Source of the DNA: Bolinopsis microptera
Taxonomy: Eukaryota > Ctenophora > Tentaculata > Lobata > Bolinopsidae
Direction: 5' to 3'
NCBI RefSeq assembly: GCF_026151205.1
Contig: NC_087076.1
Location: 6,068,902-6,128,901 of the forward strand
Length of the DNA stretch: 60,000 bases
Shown piece after piece: positions 13,301-21,750 of this stretch. Each line of letters starts with the position of its first letter. Position 1 is the stretch's first letter. The translations under genes and the position numbers were made by a program. Below the pieces are notes generated by a model. That model saw only the letters and a program-made list of their open reading frames with translations. It was not told the origin of the DNA and ran no database searches.

Positions 13301-13901
13301 AAATCGTCAGTTGATATATCCAATCCGGAGTTAACACGTAGTTTTAGCAAATATCTGTGAAATATTGAATAACATCCCGGAGCATCGTTTACTGTCTTTT
13401 ATCTAAACTAGATATTTTTCAGTCGCTGAGTTTCATTTTTAGCTCATTAAAACAGGTTCACGTCATCAATAAGACAAATGTACTGTTTTTGTGACAATGA
13501 TGTGTCGTAAACTTGTACACTTCCTTAAATTTCGGATTCAGTATGGAATACAAATTATCGCTTTATTTAAACAAATTACAGCTAACAGCTGATCGTTTAA
13601 ATGTGTAATTAATTGCTGATTTATTATTAACTCACTCAAATAACGTAAAATTAAGAGTTTTACTAATCGATTAATTTATTTCACCAGCTTGCTTTGATAG
13701 ATAACTCCGGCACCTTCTGAATCGTCTAAACTTTTAAACTGAATAATAGTTCATCTAAACGATATGTTTTCAGCCTCTGAGTTCGCTGATTCCTCCGCTG
13801 GAGTGATGCTGGCTGCAGGAGCTCAGGTCGCCACAGAAACCGCCTCACAGCAACTTGATGACGCTTTGAACGAAGACGCAGACAAAGACAAGGAAATCTA
13901 A
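1332..13901 (+). CDS. REEP5/6-type receptor expression-enhancing protein (TB2/DP1/HVA22 family)
   Basis: Five exons: 1332-1458, 4184-4277, 4553-4691, 12768-12936 and 13774-13901. Splice phases agree throughout (1, 2, 0, 1), giving 218 aa. Family features seen: an N-terminal segment with EAKTG as in REEP5; the exon 2 hydrophobic hairpin ending VYPAYKS; the exon 3 signature VESPQGDDDTQWLTYWIVY; and exon 4 LLWCMWPIPNNGA followed by KKILRPFLLKNE. REEP5/6 proteins are wedge-shaped ER membrane proteins that bend tubules; human REEP5 is about 189 aa. The C-terminus is acidic and ends DKDKEI. Reading through exon 4 without splicing also ends quickly in GKEI-stop near 12950, so a retained-intron form would lose only the last exon. 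The start is the first ATG in frame; a TTG at 1317 is in frame but unlikely. Intron 3 is 8.1 kb and hosts an antisense P450 gene. Confidence 0.9.
2504..2570 (+). CDS. Alternative first exon A of the REEP gene
   Basis: ATG at 2504 opens 22 codons (MDAIKERLMNLTDKDKQKL...) ending in phase 1 at a consensus GTAAGT donor (2571). That phase joins exon 2 at 4184 in frame and gives a 198-aa isoform without the EAKTG N-terminus. The exon shares the pattern L-x-NLTD-x4-KL-x2-I with exon B downstream, and roughly 100 bp of upstream sequence is also similar (TTATACTTGTTGCTTTGAA just before both ATGs). Not confirmed by transcripts. Confidence 0.65.
3361..3436 (+). CDS. Alternative first exon B of the REEP gene
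   Basis: ATG at 3361 opens 25 codons (MDQFNSFTGKLSNLTDNN...) and ends in phase 1 at GTAAGC (3437), compatible with exon 2 at 4184. The predicted isoform is 201 aa. Both the coding part and the 5' flank (TATAGTAGGTA...CTTCC, then TTATACTTGTTGCTTTGAA) resemble exon A, which points to a tandem duplication of promoter plus first exon. Which copy is active cannot be told from sequence. Confidence 0.65.
5030..5096. repeat. Short tandem repeat, about 23-bp unit x3
   Basis: Three copies of an AT-rich unit containing TTAGATGTAATTAAAT, in REEP intron 3. Confidence 0.7.
6247..6330. repeat. Tandem repeat with CTCGAGTTTTAAAAATACAC unit
   Basis: Three to four copies of a 20-21-bp unit, the first ones diverged, in REEP intron 3. 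Confidence 0.7.
6517..6692. repeat. Tandem repeat, about 35-bp unit x5, with a palindromic core
   Basis: Five copies of a unit containing the palindrome AAGTAACCATGGTTACTT followed by CACTGAGACATGTAATGT. Each unit can form a small cruciform or hairpin. It lies downstream (3') of the P450 gene and inside REEP intron 3. Confidence 0.85.
7132..9069 (-). CDS. Cytochrome P450 monooxygenase, complete, nested in REEP intron 3
   Basis: Three exons on the minus strand: 9069-9027, 8832-7460 and 7293-7132 (phases 1 and 0), about 525 aa, a normal microsomal P450 length. P450s insert one oxygen atom from O2 into organic substrates using a haem-thiolate. Visible motifs: an N-terminal hydrophobic anchor across exons 1-2; proline-rich hinge LPGPP; I-helix FAGQDTTSN; ExxR in KETLRLYP; the PERF-region FLPQRF; haem loop FMVGPHHCSGKHFAL with the cysteine ligand. 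The last exon starts MEMKLVIFHVMKRYTL and ends RFKRLPNSSHKQC, a typical P450 C-terminus. The loop has PHH where RxC is usual, so the common arginine before the cysteine is histidine. The family is uncertain (clan 4/46-like by feel). All motifs are intact, so it is probably functional. Confidence 0.88.
9070..10230. other. Intronic DNA, no gene seen
   Basis: AT-rich. It holds the likely promoter side of the P450 gene and a short slippage region near 9490-9540 (ATACATGATACATGGTACATGG). No other feature was seen. Confidence 0.4.
10236..11066. repeat. 30-bp minisatellite, about 27 copies
   Basis: Highly regular array with unit CACCTCCAATATTACAGTGTGTACACTGTT (shown in two halves: CACCTCCAATATTACAGTG and TGTACACTGTT). 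Each unit contains the near-palindrome ACAGTGTGTACACTGT. One position varies among units, giving TGTACAC, TGTGCAC and TGTAAAC types; three units also carry CCAGTAT for CCAATAT. Because 30 is divisible by 3, several strands and frames stay open as long repeat ORFs; these are artefacts. It lies in REEP intron 3. Confidence 0.97.
11130..12767. other. Remainder of REEP intron 3, no gene seen
   Basis: AT-rich DNA with scattered short repeats (ACACTGT/ACAGTGT motifs near 11600-11690). No coding exon was recognised on either strand. Confidence 0.4.
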
Positions 13902-14251
13902 ACCTAACATTCACAATTGCATGATTTTAGACGACAGCGGGATGTTTCAGTTTTTCTAAAAGTTGAGAATGTAATCTAATGTTTTAATTTATACTGGTTC
14001 AGACAGCGCTCGGAATCCTGGAATTGTGCTTAACCTTATTTATTGTTCAGTTTTCAATTTAATGCGGTCTTCAAACCGATTCTTTCTTTAGTAGTAATCA
14101 TAATGAATTTGTTCATAATTATTAATATTCATTTTTAGCTCGCCTAAAGAGGTTCATACTGAATAATTGTAGTGAGCAGTACCTAACAATTGTGTGACGA
14201 ATATTTGTTTCAACAACTTGTAAATTGTCTTAAATTTCAAATTTTCTATGG

Positions 14252-14257
14252 AATAAA
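14252..14257 (+). promoter_or_regulatory. Candidate polyadenylation signal of the REEP gene
   Basis: AATAAA about 350 bp after the REEP stop codon. It is the first strong hexamer seen on the plus strand after the last exon. Confidence 0.45.
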
Positions 14258-16910
14258 AATTAACGTTATATTCACAAACTATAGCTGGTAATTTTAATGT
14301 GCAATTTATTCATGATTTTATTTGTGTGTTGCTTGGTTTTTGTGAGCTGTAGAACAATATAGATTTGTGTAAAATCATATTTAAATTGTCTTAATTATTC
14401 AATACGTCTTTGAGATAGAACATAAATTCGCTCCGTAAACTGTCAAATGACCTTAAATTGAGATTTTCAGTTGATTGTATTTGGTATTCCATCAGCTCGT
14501 CTTGAAAAATATTCGGATACCTTAGTCCTGAATCGTTCAAACTTGAATTAACTAAGTAATATCTTACTTGAATTAACTAAGTAATATCTTACTTGAATTA
14601 ACTAGGTAATATCTTACGTGCCTTACCCGGCGAACTCAGTGGATATTATTATTCCTTGCGACCTTGCTGTGGTTCTAAAATCTACGTGGTTCTTTACGGA
14701 CCAGCTTACAGTTGTACCACACCTGAAACCCATATTTATATTACTGTTAAGAGGCGTACTCGGGTTTCGGCACGACAACTTACTAAACGGCCTATTTAAT
14801 GCTCCAATTTTCCATGACTTCTAGAGATTATTTATTTGTTATGTTTCATTAAATTGTGATGGCATTAATTTAACTACATATAATGGGCTCCTTTTAACTA
14901 GAGTATGGAAATTCAGGTTCCGATATTATGGAATACCTCCCGGTTTGAGACTCGCTCAGGGCACAGTTCAAACCCAAACTCTCATGTGTACAAGGGTAGA
15001 TTTATGACAGGAAATTATATTGTAATTATGGACTTCGAACTTTTAGGTGAATTTATATCTGGAAGATAACCAATTGAAACAAGTATATAAGATTGTAAAA
15101 TAATTGTATTAAATATGACCACAATATTGAATCAACTATCATAACGAAAGTCCGTTTACCCCAAGTAAGGTGGCAGCGGATGTGGTGAGGTGGAAAGCAA
15201 TTAGTAAGGACGATCGGTCGATTGGATGATGTTTCACAAGGTTGCAGTGCCAGTTGTCTCTCTCTCTGAAGTAAACGTAGAACAATACAATGTTTCCAGA
15301 CCGCATTAATTATAACGATGAACTTAATTAAGAATGTCGGGACACGGCCGCACGGATCAAACAATAATAGGTAATACTAATAACTATCAACACTTAACAA
15401 TACAATTACAATAACTCTATAGTGACTGACCGTGATAAGGCTTCATTCTCTCATATCATACTCATAGACTTAGTCTCACAACGGTTAGGAACGGTCTGAA
15501 AAGAGACAAATTATAAATAAAAGGACCGACTATCTAGTAACAATTATTAACTAATTAGGCTAAATTAAATAAAGGAAAGTACAACTTTTGTAAGAACTAA
15601 ACAAATAAGGCTCAAATAACTTACGATGCAATACTTCGGGTGGAACTTAGGTAAGGACAAGCAGAGCAGGAGAGATGGGTATCACCGTAATATCACCTAG
15701 GAATTAATGAACTATTAGGACTGATAATTAGCGGACAATAAATGAATCTAATTCTAATACTACAAAACGTGGATCAACATTAAACAAGTCGAAAATACTA
15801 TTTTTATGAACATTTGATTAATATTTAATGTAAGAACAATACCTCGGGAATAGATCCCCATAGCTTAGCCTAGTTGCTGGAAGGGTCGATCGAAAACAAG
15901 TAGTAGCGGCGAGACAATCTGGTGAGGTATTATGTATAAATATCTTAACCGCATATTATGCATTCTGCAACAAAACTTAACTTAAGTATGAACTAATCTT
16001 AACATCAACATTTTGATACGATTTAAAGCAACGATAACAATATGACCAAAAACTTAACTTTAAAACTACAAACCTATAATGAAAATTATTAACGAGTGGA
16101 GAGAGAGCGGGCACAGCAGAGCATGACCCCGGGCCGGAGATAAGGGAAAAGGCAGAAAGGCGGCGAGTTCAAGGTGAGCTTCCCTTTTTGTAGAGTGCTG
16201 GTTGATAGGTCTTCGGGGAGTTTGTTCTCATGTCACTGTCGTAACACCTCGGCCAGTTTGTCAACACAATAATCAAAAATCAATGCTGTTAGAATAATTG
16301 TTAGTATTCTTTTAACTATAATGTATAACTATAACTATAAGCTCTCTAATAAAATTGAAACTTAACAATCTTTATAAGCCACTGCTTTTCCCACCGGGAA
16401 CTTCACAATTCCAAATAACTACTAAATTACGAAGACTTAAAATACTTGACATACGTTGCATGCCACTTTTCGCGCGCGAAGCGCGCGCCGCCGAAGGCGG
16501 AATAATATATATCATATTATCTCTGATATTTGTGATACGTAACATGTATCAATAAAATACTAACTACAGCTTCACGCCGTGGGACATTTCAACCCTACTG
16601 ATAAAGACTTCAAAACTAATCCGACTACAGTCTAGACCGACTACCAATCTCTCAGTAAAACTATTCTATAAATTACTATAATACAGGCCGTGAGATATTG
16701 CAAACCTGAGATATTGCAAACCAGTTCACCCTCAATTTACTATACCGGGACTATACCCCTACCTAACAATTACACTTGGTCACGTGTTAATTCTAAACCC
16801 TTAACTTTTCAACTTTTATTGACATTAAACATTATATCTGGCGTTAATATTTTAACATAACTTATCCAGTAATCTAAAAAATATTAAATTTTCAGATTAT
16901 TAATTATTCG
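14258..16910. other. Gene-free interval
   Basis: No recognisable gene. It contains a 25-bp triplicate (TTGAATTAACTAAGTAATATC) near 14546-14620 and a GC-rich hairpin at about 16466-16500 (CGCGCGAAGCGCGCG then CCGCCGAAGGCGG), a sequence type that recurs elsewhere in the window. The 68-aa and 103-aa open frames here have no recognised similarity. Confidence 0.4.
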
Positions 16911-16952
16911 TAAGGGTCTGCCCACACTGCGTAATGACTATAATAACAATGA

Positions 16953-17043
16953 AGCGGAATATATTACAGCTACTTACTTCTATATTATCGTACTGTGAGA
17001 AAGAAGAGATTTCTTTATATCGTGCACAGTTCGCCGCATTTTA
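16953..17043. repeat. Left part of an older repeat split by the MITE
   Basis: CGGAATATATTACAGCTACTTACTTCT... matches 19650-19739 closely. Its continuation (CACCTTTTTCAAGTTCATAC...) resumes at 18072, after the MITE. Confidence 0.8.
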
Positions 17044-18068
17044 GGGTCTGTCCACACTACGCCATGTGGCGACGGGCCACATGGCCCGATTAACCCAAAC
17101 ATAACACACTGTGTCACTTGGCGTGGATTTAGCAAATCTGCGCCTCTATTCAGAGGCACGGATTTCCTGCCCACACTACGCCATTAGGTAGTGTGCCATC
17201 GACAGTGAGCCGCGCGTGCCGACTGTAGGATAGTTTTTAAGCGCTAATTTCGGCCAGCACAATTTTCTTCAAACAAATAAATATTAAGTACTCTTCCCGA
17301 CCTCCAATTGCAACAAAAATTAGTAAGCTTACTCATAGATTTACAAGGAAAGTGTCCGCAAAATTTAAAGCATATCCAACCATCAGAAATTATGTTACAG
17401 CTAAAAGCAGCGTATTTTGCCCCATTTTTATCATTATATCAACTCCGATATCCACCAAATTTTTCGGACAGTTGTGAAAGCCCTATTGAAAGGTCTTCGC
17501 CAATTTCCAGAATGATCTCATTTAAGGAACTGAAGATAAATCCGAATAATACGACAAAAATGGTCAAATTTGGACGAATTTGGTCAAATTACGCGACTTT
17601 TACAGTTACTTTTGCTCCAAAAGCCGCGCACCATCAAATATGGCACCTAGGCGAAACTCACTGATCTTTCCAAAAAGGTATGACAAATTTGGTATTGTGA
17701 AAATTCTCACAGTCTCTAGAAAACAGTGGTACAAAAATTTTTTAAATCCGAGCAAGTTTATTTTTATCGTGCACCCCCTAACGCCATGTGGCGACGGGCC
17801 ACATGGCGTGGGTCAAGAGGCACAGTGTGTTTAGAGCTAGCTCCCGCCAGTTGGCGTGGAAACTCTCGGGGAATAGAGGCACGGATTTTAAAAATCCGTG
17901 CCTCTATTCGCCTTGCTAAATTCGCCTTGCTAAATCCACTCCAAGTGGCACAGTGTGTTTAGATAGACGGGCCACATATATGGCGGGAGCTCTAAACACA
18001 CTGTGCCTTTTGACCCACGCCATGTGGCCCGTCGCCACATGGCGTAGTGTGGCCGTGTGGGCAGACCC
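17044..18068. mobile_element. Harbinger-like MITE (non-autonomous DNA transposon), 1,025 bp
   Basis: The ends are inverted repeats: GGGTCTGTCCACACTACG on the left; on the right the complement of GGGTCTGCCCACACGGCC. The flanks are TTA on the left and TAA on the right, as expected for a 3-bp TWA target of PIF/Harbinger elements with one change. Subterminal palindromes repeat GCCATGTGGCGACGGGCCACATGGC at both ends (seen at about 17060 and 18020). The interior has only weak frames (118 aa and shorter) and no transposase. A related uninterrupted copy of the target lies near 19739. A second solo end (GGGTCTGCCCACACTGCG) sits at 16914. Confidence 0.75.
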
Positions 18069-18071
18069 TAA

Positions 18072-18130
18072 CACCTTTTTCAAGTTCATACAGGGGAAAT
18101 ATATAATATCTAGGTAAGGTAATAATACAG
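18072..18130. repeat. Right part of the older repeat split by the MITE
   Basis: CACCTTTTTCAAGTTCATACA... through ATATCTAGGTAAGGT matches 19740-19800 almost base for base. Confidence 0.8.
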
Positions 18131-18244
18131 TTGACGGATGTTACTCGTCTAAATTTCTTCGAAATAGCACGCACCGCAAGTGCTATGACGGCAAGTGCTA
18201 CGAAGTAGCGCGCGCCGGGCCAGACCATTAACAATGGTCAATTA

Positions 18245-19372
18245 CTAAGAGCACTGAGGTGGAGGTCCGTTAGTCGGGACTCCGACTACATCACCGTTCT
18301 GCAGACAAGTTCCCTTGCTGCCACCCTTGTGGATATGGTCTGCTAGACAAGTGAACGTTATCTCTATATGAATATCGGGGTCAACTGGCAGTACTGGCTC
18401 AGTCTGAACTTTTCCCCATGTTGAGTCGAGAGTGGTGCATTCTGAAATTATGATACATAAATTATTTACATTATACGCTAGTTTATATCAATATGATTAT
18501 GTACTAGATTGAAGTTTTGCATGAATTTTGCCAATAAATAAAGTACATTTAAACAGTATTTTCCACCGCACCGGTCGCGGTTGTCACTGTGTACAACTTG
18601 ATACATTTCACTACAGTCAACAGAACAAAAGTCAACAGAACGATACCAGCTCCCACTAAAATGTATTAATTTTGTTAACATATTAAAATGACCTGGTCTT
18701 ACTACTCCGCGACAGTAAGCTGTGGAACCTGATGCACCTTCGACCGCCCAGATCCAGTCTGCATCACGTGATATTGCAGATATATCACCCCATCTATTTT
18801 GACCGTTGTCACCTTTCTTAGAAGCACTCTGCCAGTTATCTGAACTATCTTGAAATCCGGGCAGCTCCCATCCTGCTTCCTCGACCAATGAGCATTTCCA
18901 GTTAGTGTCTGTCACGAAGATTGTCTTTCCTTCCTCGTTCTGTAGTGATGCTATCATACCCCAATATTTACCCCCTGCTGAGTCAGTGCCTTTCAATGCT
19001 ATCACCCTCAATGCTTCTGATGTCTGGAACGCTGTCATTTGACCCCAGTTTTTAAGGGTACCGTCTTGTTGTTCATGTTGGACTCCATCAAGATACACTT
19101 CCAAGCTATCGTCACAAGTAGTTATCAGAGTCACTTTCCCTATTAAGTGTTATGATAATTAATAACTGATAATATTAGTTGTAATCAAGTAACTAATCTA
19201 AAAGAGCAGCTAATTTGAGAGTAAATGATTTTGTTGTGACACCTCCTTGTATTGAATATCACTGTTGTAAAGTAAGAACTGTTAACAACTATAATAAAAA
19301 TGGGTACTAACCTTTATTGGCATTGGTCGTCAGTAAGCAGAGAGTCAGTACCAGTAGAAGTATAGATAACAT
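18245..19372 (-). CDS. Secreted protein A: signal peptide, beta-sandwich-like domain, CCP/sushi-like domain
   Basis: Three exons on the minus strand: 19372-19312, 19139-18693 and 18441-18245, all phase 1, 234 aa. Exon 1 is a signal peptide (MLSILLLVLTLCLLTTNA). Exon 2 codes about 148 aa with LEVYLDGVQHEQQ, WGMIASLQNEEG, TDTNWKC and DADWIWAVEG. This layout recalls galactose-binding-like beta-sandwiches of marine invertebrates, but I cannot name the family. Exon 3 is CCP/sushi-like: CTTLDSTWGKVQTEPVLP, ITFTC, KGTCLQNG, ending PPPQCS-stop. The exon 2 donor is taken as CAG|GTCATT because it keeps the phase; a stronger GTAAGA ten bases earlier would break the next exon. It is a close paralogue of gene B upstream. 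A role in recognition or extracellular binding is only a guess. Confidence 0.65.
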
Positions 19373-19647
19373 CACATAGTCGAACTTGTTTACATCGCTT
19401 ATCTACAGCAGATAAGAATTAAATCAAAAGTCAATCAATGTTTGATGTAATATTTGCAACAAATACTGTGAAATCGAAGTCAATAAAATCGAAGCCAATG
19501 TATAGTTAAAAACAAATCGAGTATTCAAGCAAACGTCTAAATGGTACTTTGGCTCTTGAGTTAAAACTTTCGAAGAGTAATTAATTTAATTTGAATCAAT
19601 ACAAACAAAAAAGTTTTTGTAAGGTTGTAAAGCATTCAGAATACTCT

Positions 19648-19800
19648 GGGCGGAATATATTACAGCTACTTACTTCTGTATTATAGTACTGTGAGAAAGA
19701 AGAGATTTCTTTATATCGTGCACAGTTTGCTGTATTTTACACCTTTTTCAAGTTCATACATAACAGGGGAAATATATAATATCTAGGTAAGGTTGTAATA
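19648..19800. repeat. Intact copy of the repeat split by the MITE (empty-site paralogue)
   Basis: GCGGAATATATTACAGCTAC... runs uninterrupted through GTATTTTACACCTTTTTC to ATATCTAGGTAAGG. It shows the sequence that existed before the MITE insertion at 17044-18068. Confidence 0.8.
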
Positions 19801-19810
19801 CAGTAAAAGA

Positions 19811-20225
19811 TTTACCGTACCCCGATTTACCGTACTCCAATTTACCGTTCCCCAATTTACCGTACCCCGATTTTCATTTACCGTACTCCAATTTACCTTA
19901 CCCCAATTTACCGTACCCCGATTTACCGTACTCCAATTTACCGCACCCCGATTTACCGTACCCCAATTTACCGTACCCCAATTCACCGTATCCCAATTCA
20001 CCGTACCCCAATTTAACAGACCCCAATTTACCGTACCCCAATTTTCATTTACCGTACTCCAATTTACCTTACCCCAATTTACCGTACCCCAATTTACCGT
20101 ACCCCAATTTACCGTACCCTAAGTTACCGTACTCCAATTTACCGTACTCCAATTTACCGTACCCCAATTCACCGTACCCCAATTTACCGTACTCCAATTT
20201 AACAGACCCCAATTTACCGTACCTC
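19811..20225. repeat. 15-bp satellite, unit CCCCAATTTACCGTA, about 27 copies
   Basis: Array with frequent single-base variants (CCCCGATTTACCGTA, CTCCAATTTACCGTA) and two interruptions by ATTTTCATTTACCG. It lies between the two secreted-protein genes. The period of 15 keeps frames open on the minus strand as NWGTV or YGKLG repeats, which are not taken as genes. Confidence 0.95.
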
Positions 20226-20416
20226 TTCCCCCAAAACTGTTTTAAATTGTCCAAACGTTTAGTTTACCGCTTATAAACTAGAATTTCTAGCCGTTTACTT
20301 GGACAGTTTTCAGTTTGTTGTATCGAATATATATATGATTGAATTGATTGATTGGGGCGTTCCCCAGAATTAAACTCAGCACTAACGTCATAAGTTTGTA
20401 AAGTTGTGTTACTTAC

Positions 20417-21556
20417 CTATTGAAGAGCACTGAGGTGGAGGTCCGTTAGTCAGGAATACAGCACCGCTCTGCAGACAAGTTCCCTTGCTGGCACCCCTGT
20501 GGATATGGTCTGCTAGACAAGTGAACGTTATCTCTATATCGGGGTCAACTGGCAGTACTGGCTCAGTCTGCACGTTTCCCCATGTTGAGTCGAGAGTGGT
20601 GCATTCTGAAATTATGATACATAAATCATCTACATTATACGCTAGTTACTGTTAAGTGTCAATATAATTCTGTACTAGATTGAAGTTTTGCATGAATTTT
20701 GCCAATAAACAAAGTAAATTTAAACAATATTTCCCACCGCACCGGTTGTCACTGTGTACAACTTGATAAATTTCACTACAGTCAACAGAACAAAAGTCAA
20801 CAGAACGATACCAGCTCCCACTAAAATGTATTAATTTCTGTTAACATATTAAAATGACCTGGTCTTACTACTCCGCGACAGTAAGCTGTGGAACCTGCTG
20901 CACCTCCGACCGCCCAGATCCAGTCTGCATCAGGTGATATTGTAGCTGTGTATGGATTACCCCAGGGAGTGGCACCGTGGTCAGCTATCTTAGAAGCACT
21001 CTGCCAGTTATCTGAACTATCTTGAAATCCTGGCAGCTCCCATCCTGCTTCTTTTACCGATGAGCATTTCCAGTTAGTGTCTGTCAAGAAGATTGTCTCT
21101 CCTTCCTCGTTCTGTAGTGATGCTATCATACCCCAATCATTACCCCCTGCTGAGTCAGTGCCTTTCAATGCTATCACCCTCAATGCTTCTGATGTCTGGA
21201 ACGCTGTCATTTGATACCAGTTTTTAAGAGTATCGTCTTGTTGTCCATGTTGGACTCCATCAAGATACACTTCCAAGATATTGTCACAAGTAGCTATCAG
21301 AGTCACTTTCCCTATTAGTATTAAGTGTTATGATAATTAGTAACTAATAATATTAGTTGTAATCAAGTAACTAATCTAAAAGAGCAGCTAATTTGAGAGT
21401 AAATGATTTTGTTGTGACACCTCCTTGTATTGAATATCACTGTTGTAAAGTAAGAACTGTTAACAACTATAATAATAATGGGTACTAACCTGTCTTTGTA
21501 CAGGTATTCAGCAAGCAGAGAGTCAGTACCAGTGGCAGTAGAAGTATAGATAACAT
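20417..21556 (-). CDS. Secreted protein B: signal peptide, beta-sandwich-like domain, CCP/sushi-like domain (paralogue of A)
   Basis: Exons on the minus strand: 21556-21490 (MLSILLLPLVLTLCLLNTC signal peptide), 21311-20859 and 20605-20417. Domain order matches gene A: LEVYLDGVQHGQQ, WGMIASLQNEEG, DADWIWAVGG, then CCP-like CTTLDSTWGNVQTEPVLP through PPPQCSS. The difference is at the 3' end. Gene A stops right after PPPQCS, whereas B reads SSI and meets a consensus GTAAGT donor in phase 1 (20416), so at least one further exon is expected. Exon 2 of gene A (19139) accepts phase 1, so B could splice into A and give a protein with two domain pairs. Introns and upstream flanks are also very similar between A and B, so the duplication is recent. 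Confidence 0.6.
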
Positions 21557-21750
21557 AACATAGTCGAACTTGTTTACATCGCTTATCTACAGCAGATAAG
21601 AATTAAAATTCAAACAACTGATTGGATCAAAACACAAAAAATTCTTCCCAACTCGATATTTTTGGGCCATTTTACTTTCCAACGAAAGATTATAACTGAA
21701 ATTCATTGCAGACCCTCAAAATCCAAAAAACTTAACAAACTGCCTTGCAG

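Noticed and set aside
13059-13334. 91-codon frame in the last REEP intron
   Set aside because: It begins with TTG, has no recognised domain and lies wholly inside an intron whose splice phases already fit.
18536-18640. Cysteine-rich segment after secreted-protein exon 2 as a WSC-like exon
   Set aside because: It is open in gene A only as intron read-through, and the acceptor phases tested run into stops. The CCP exon joins without it.
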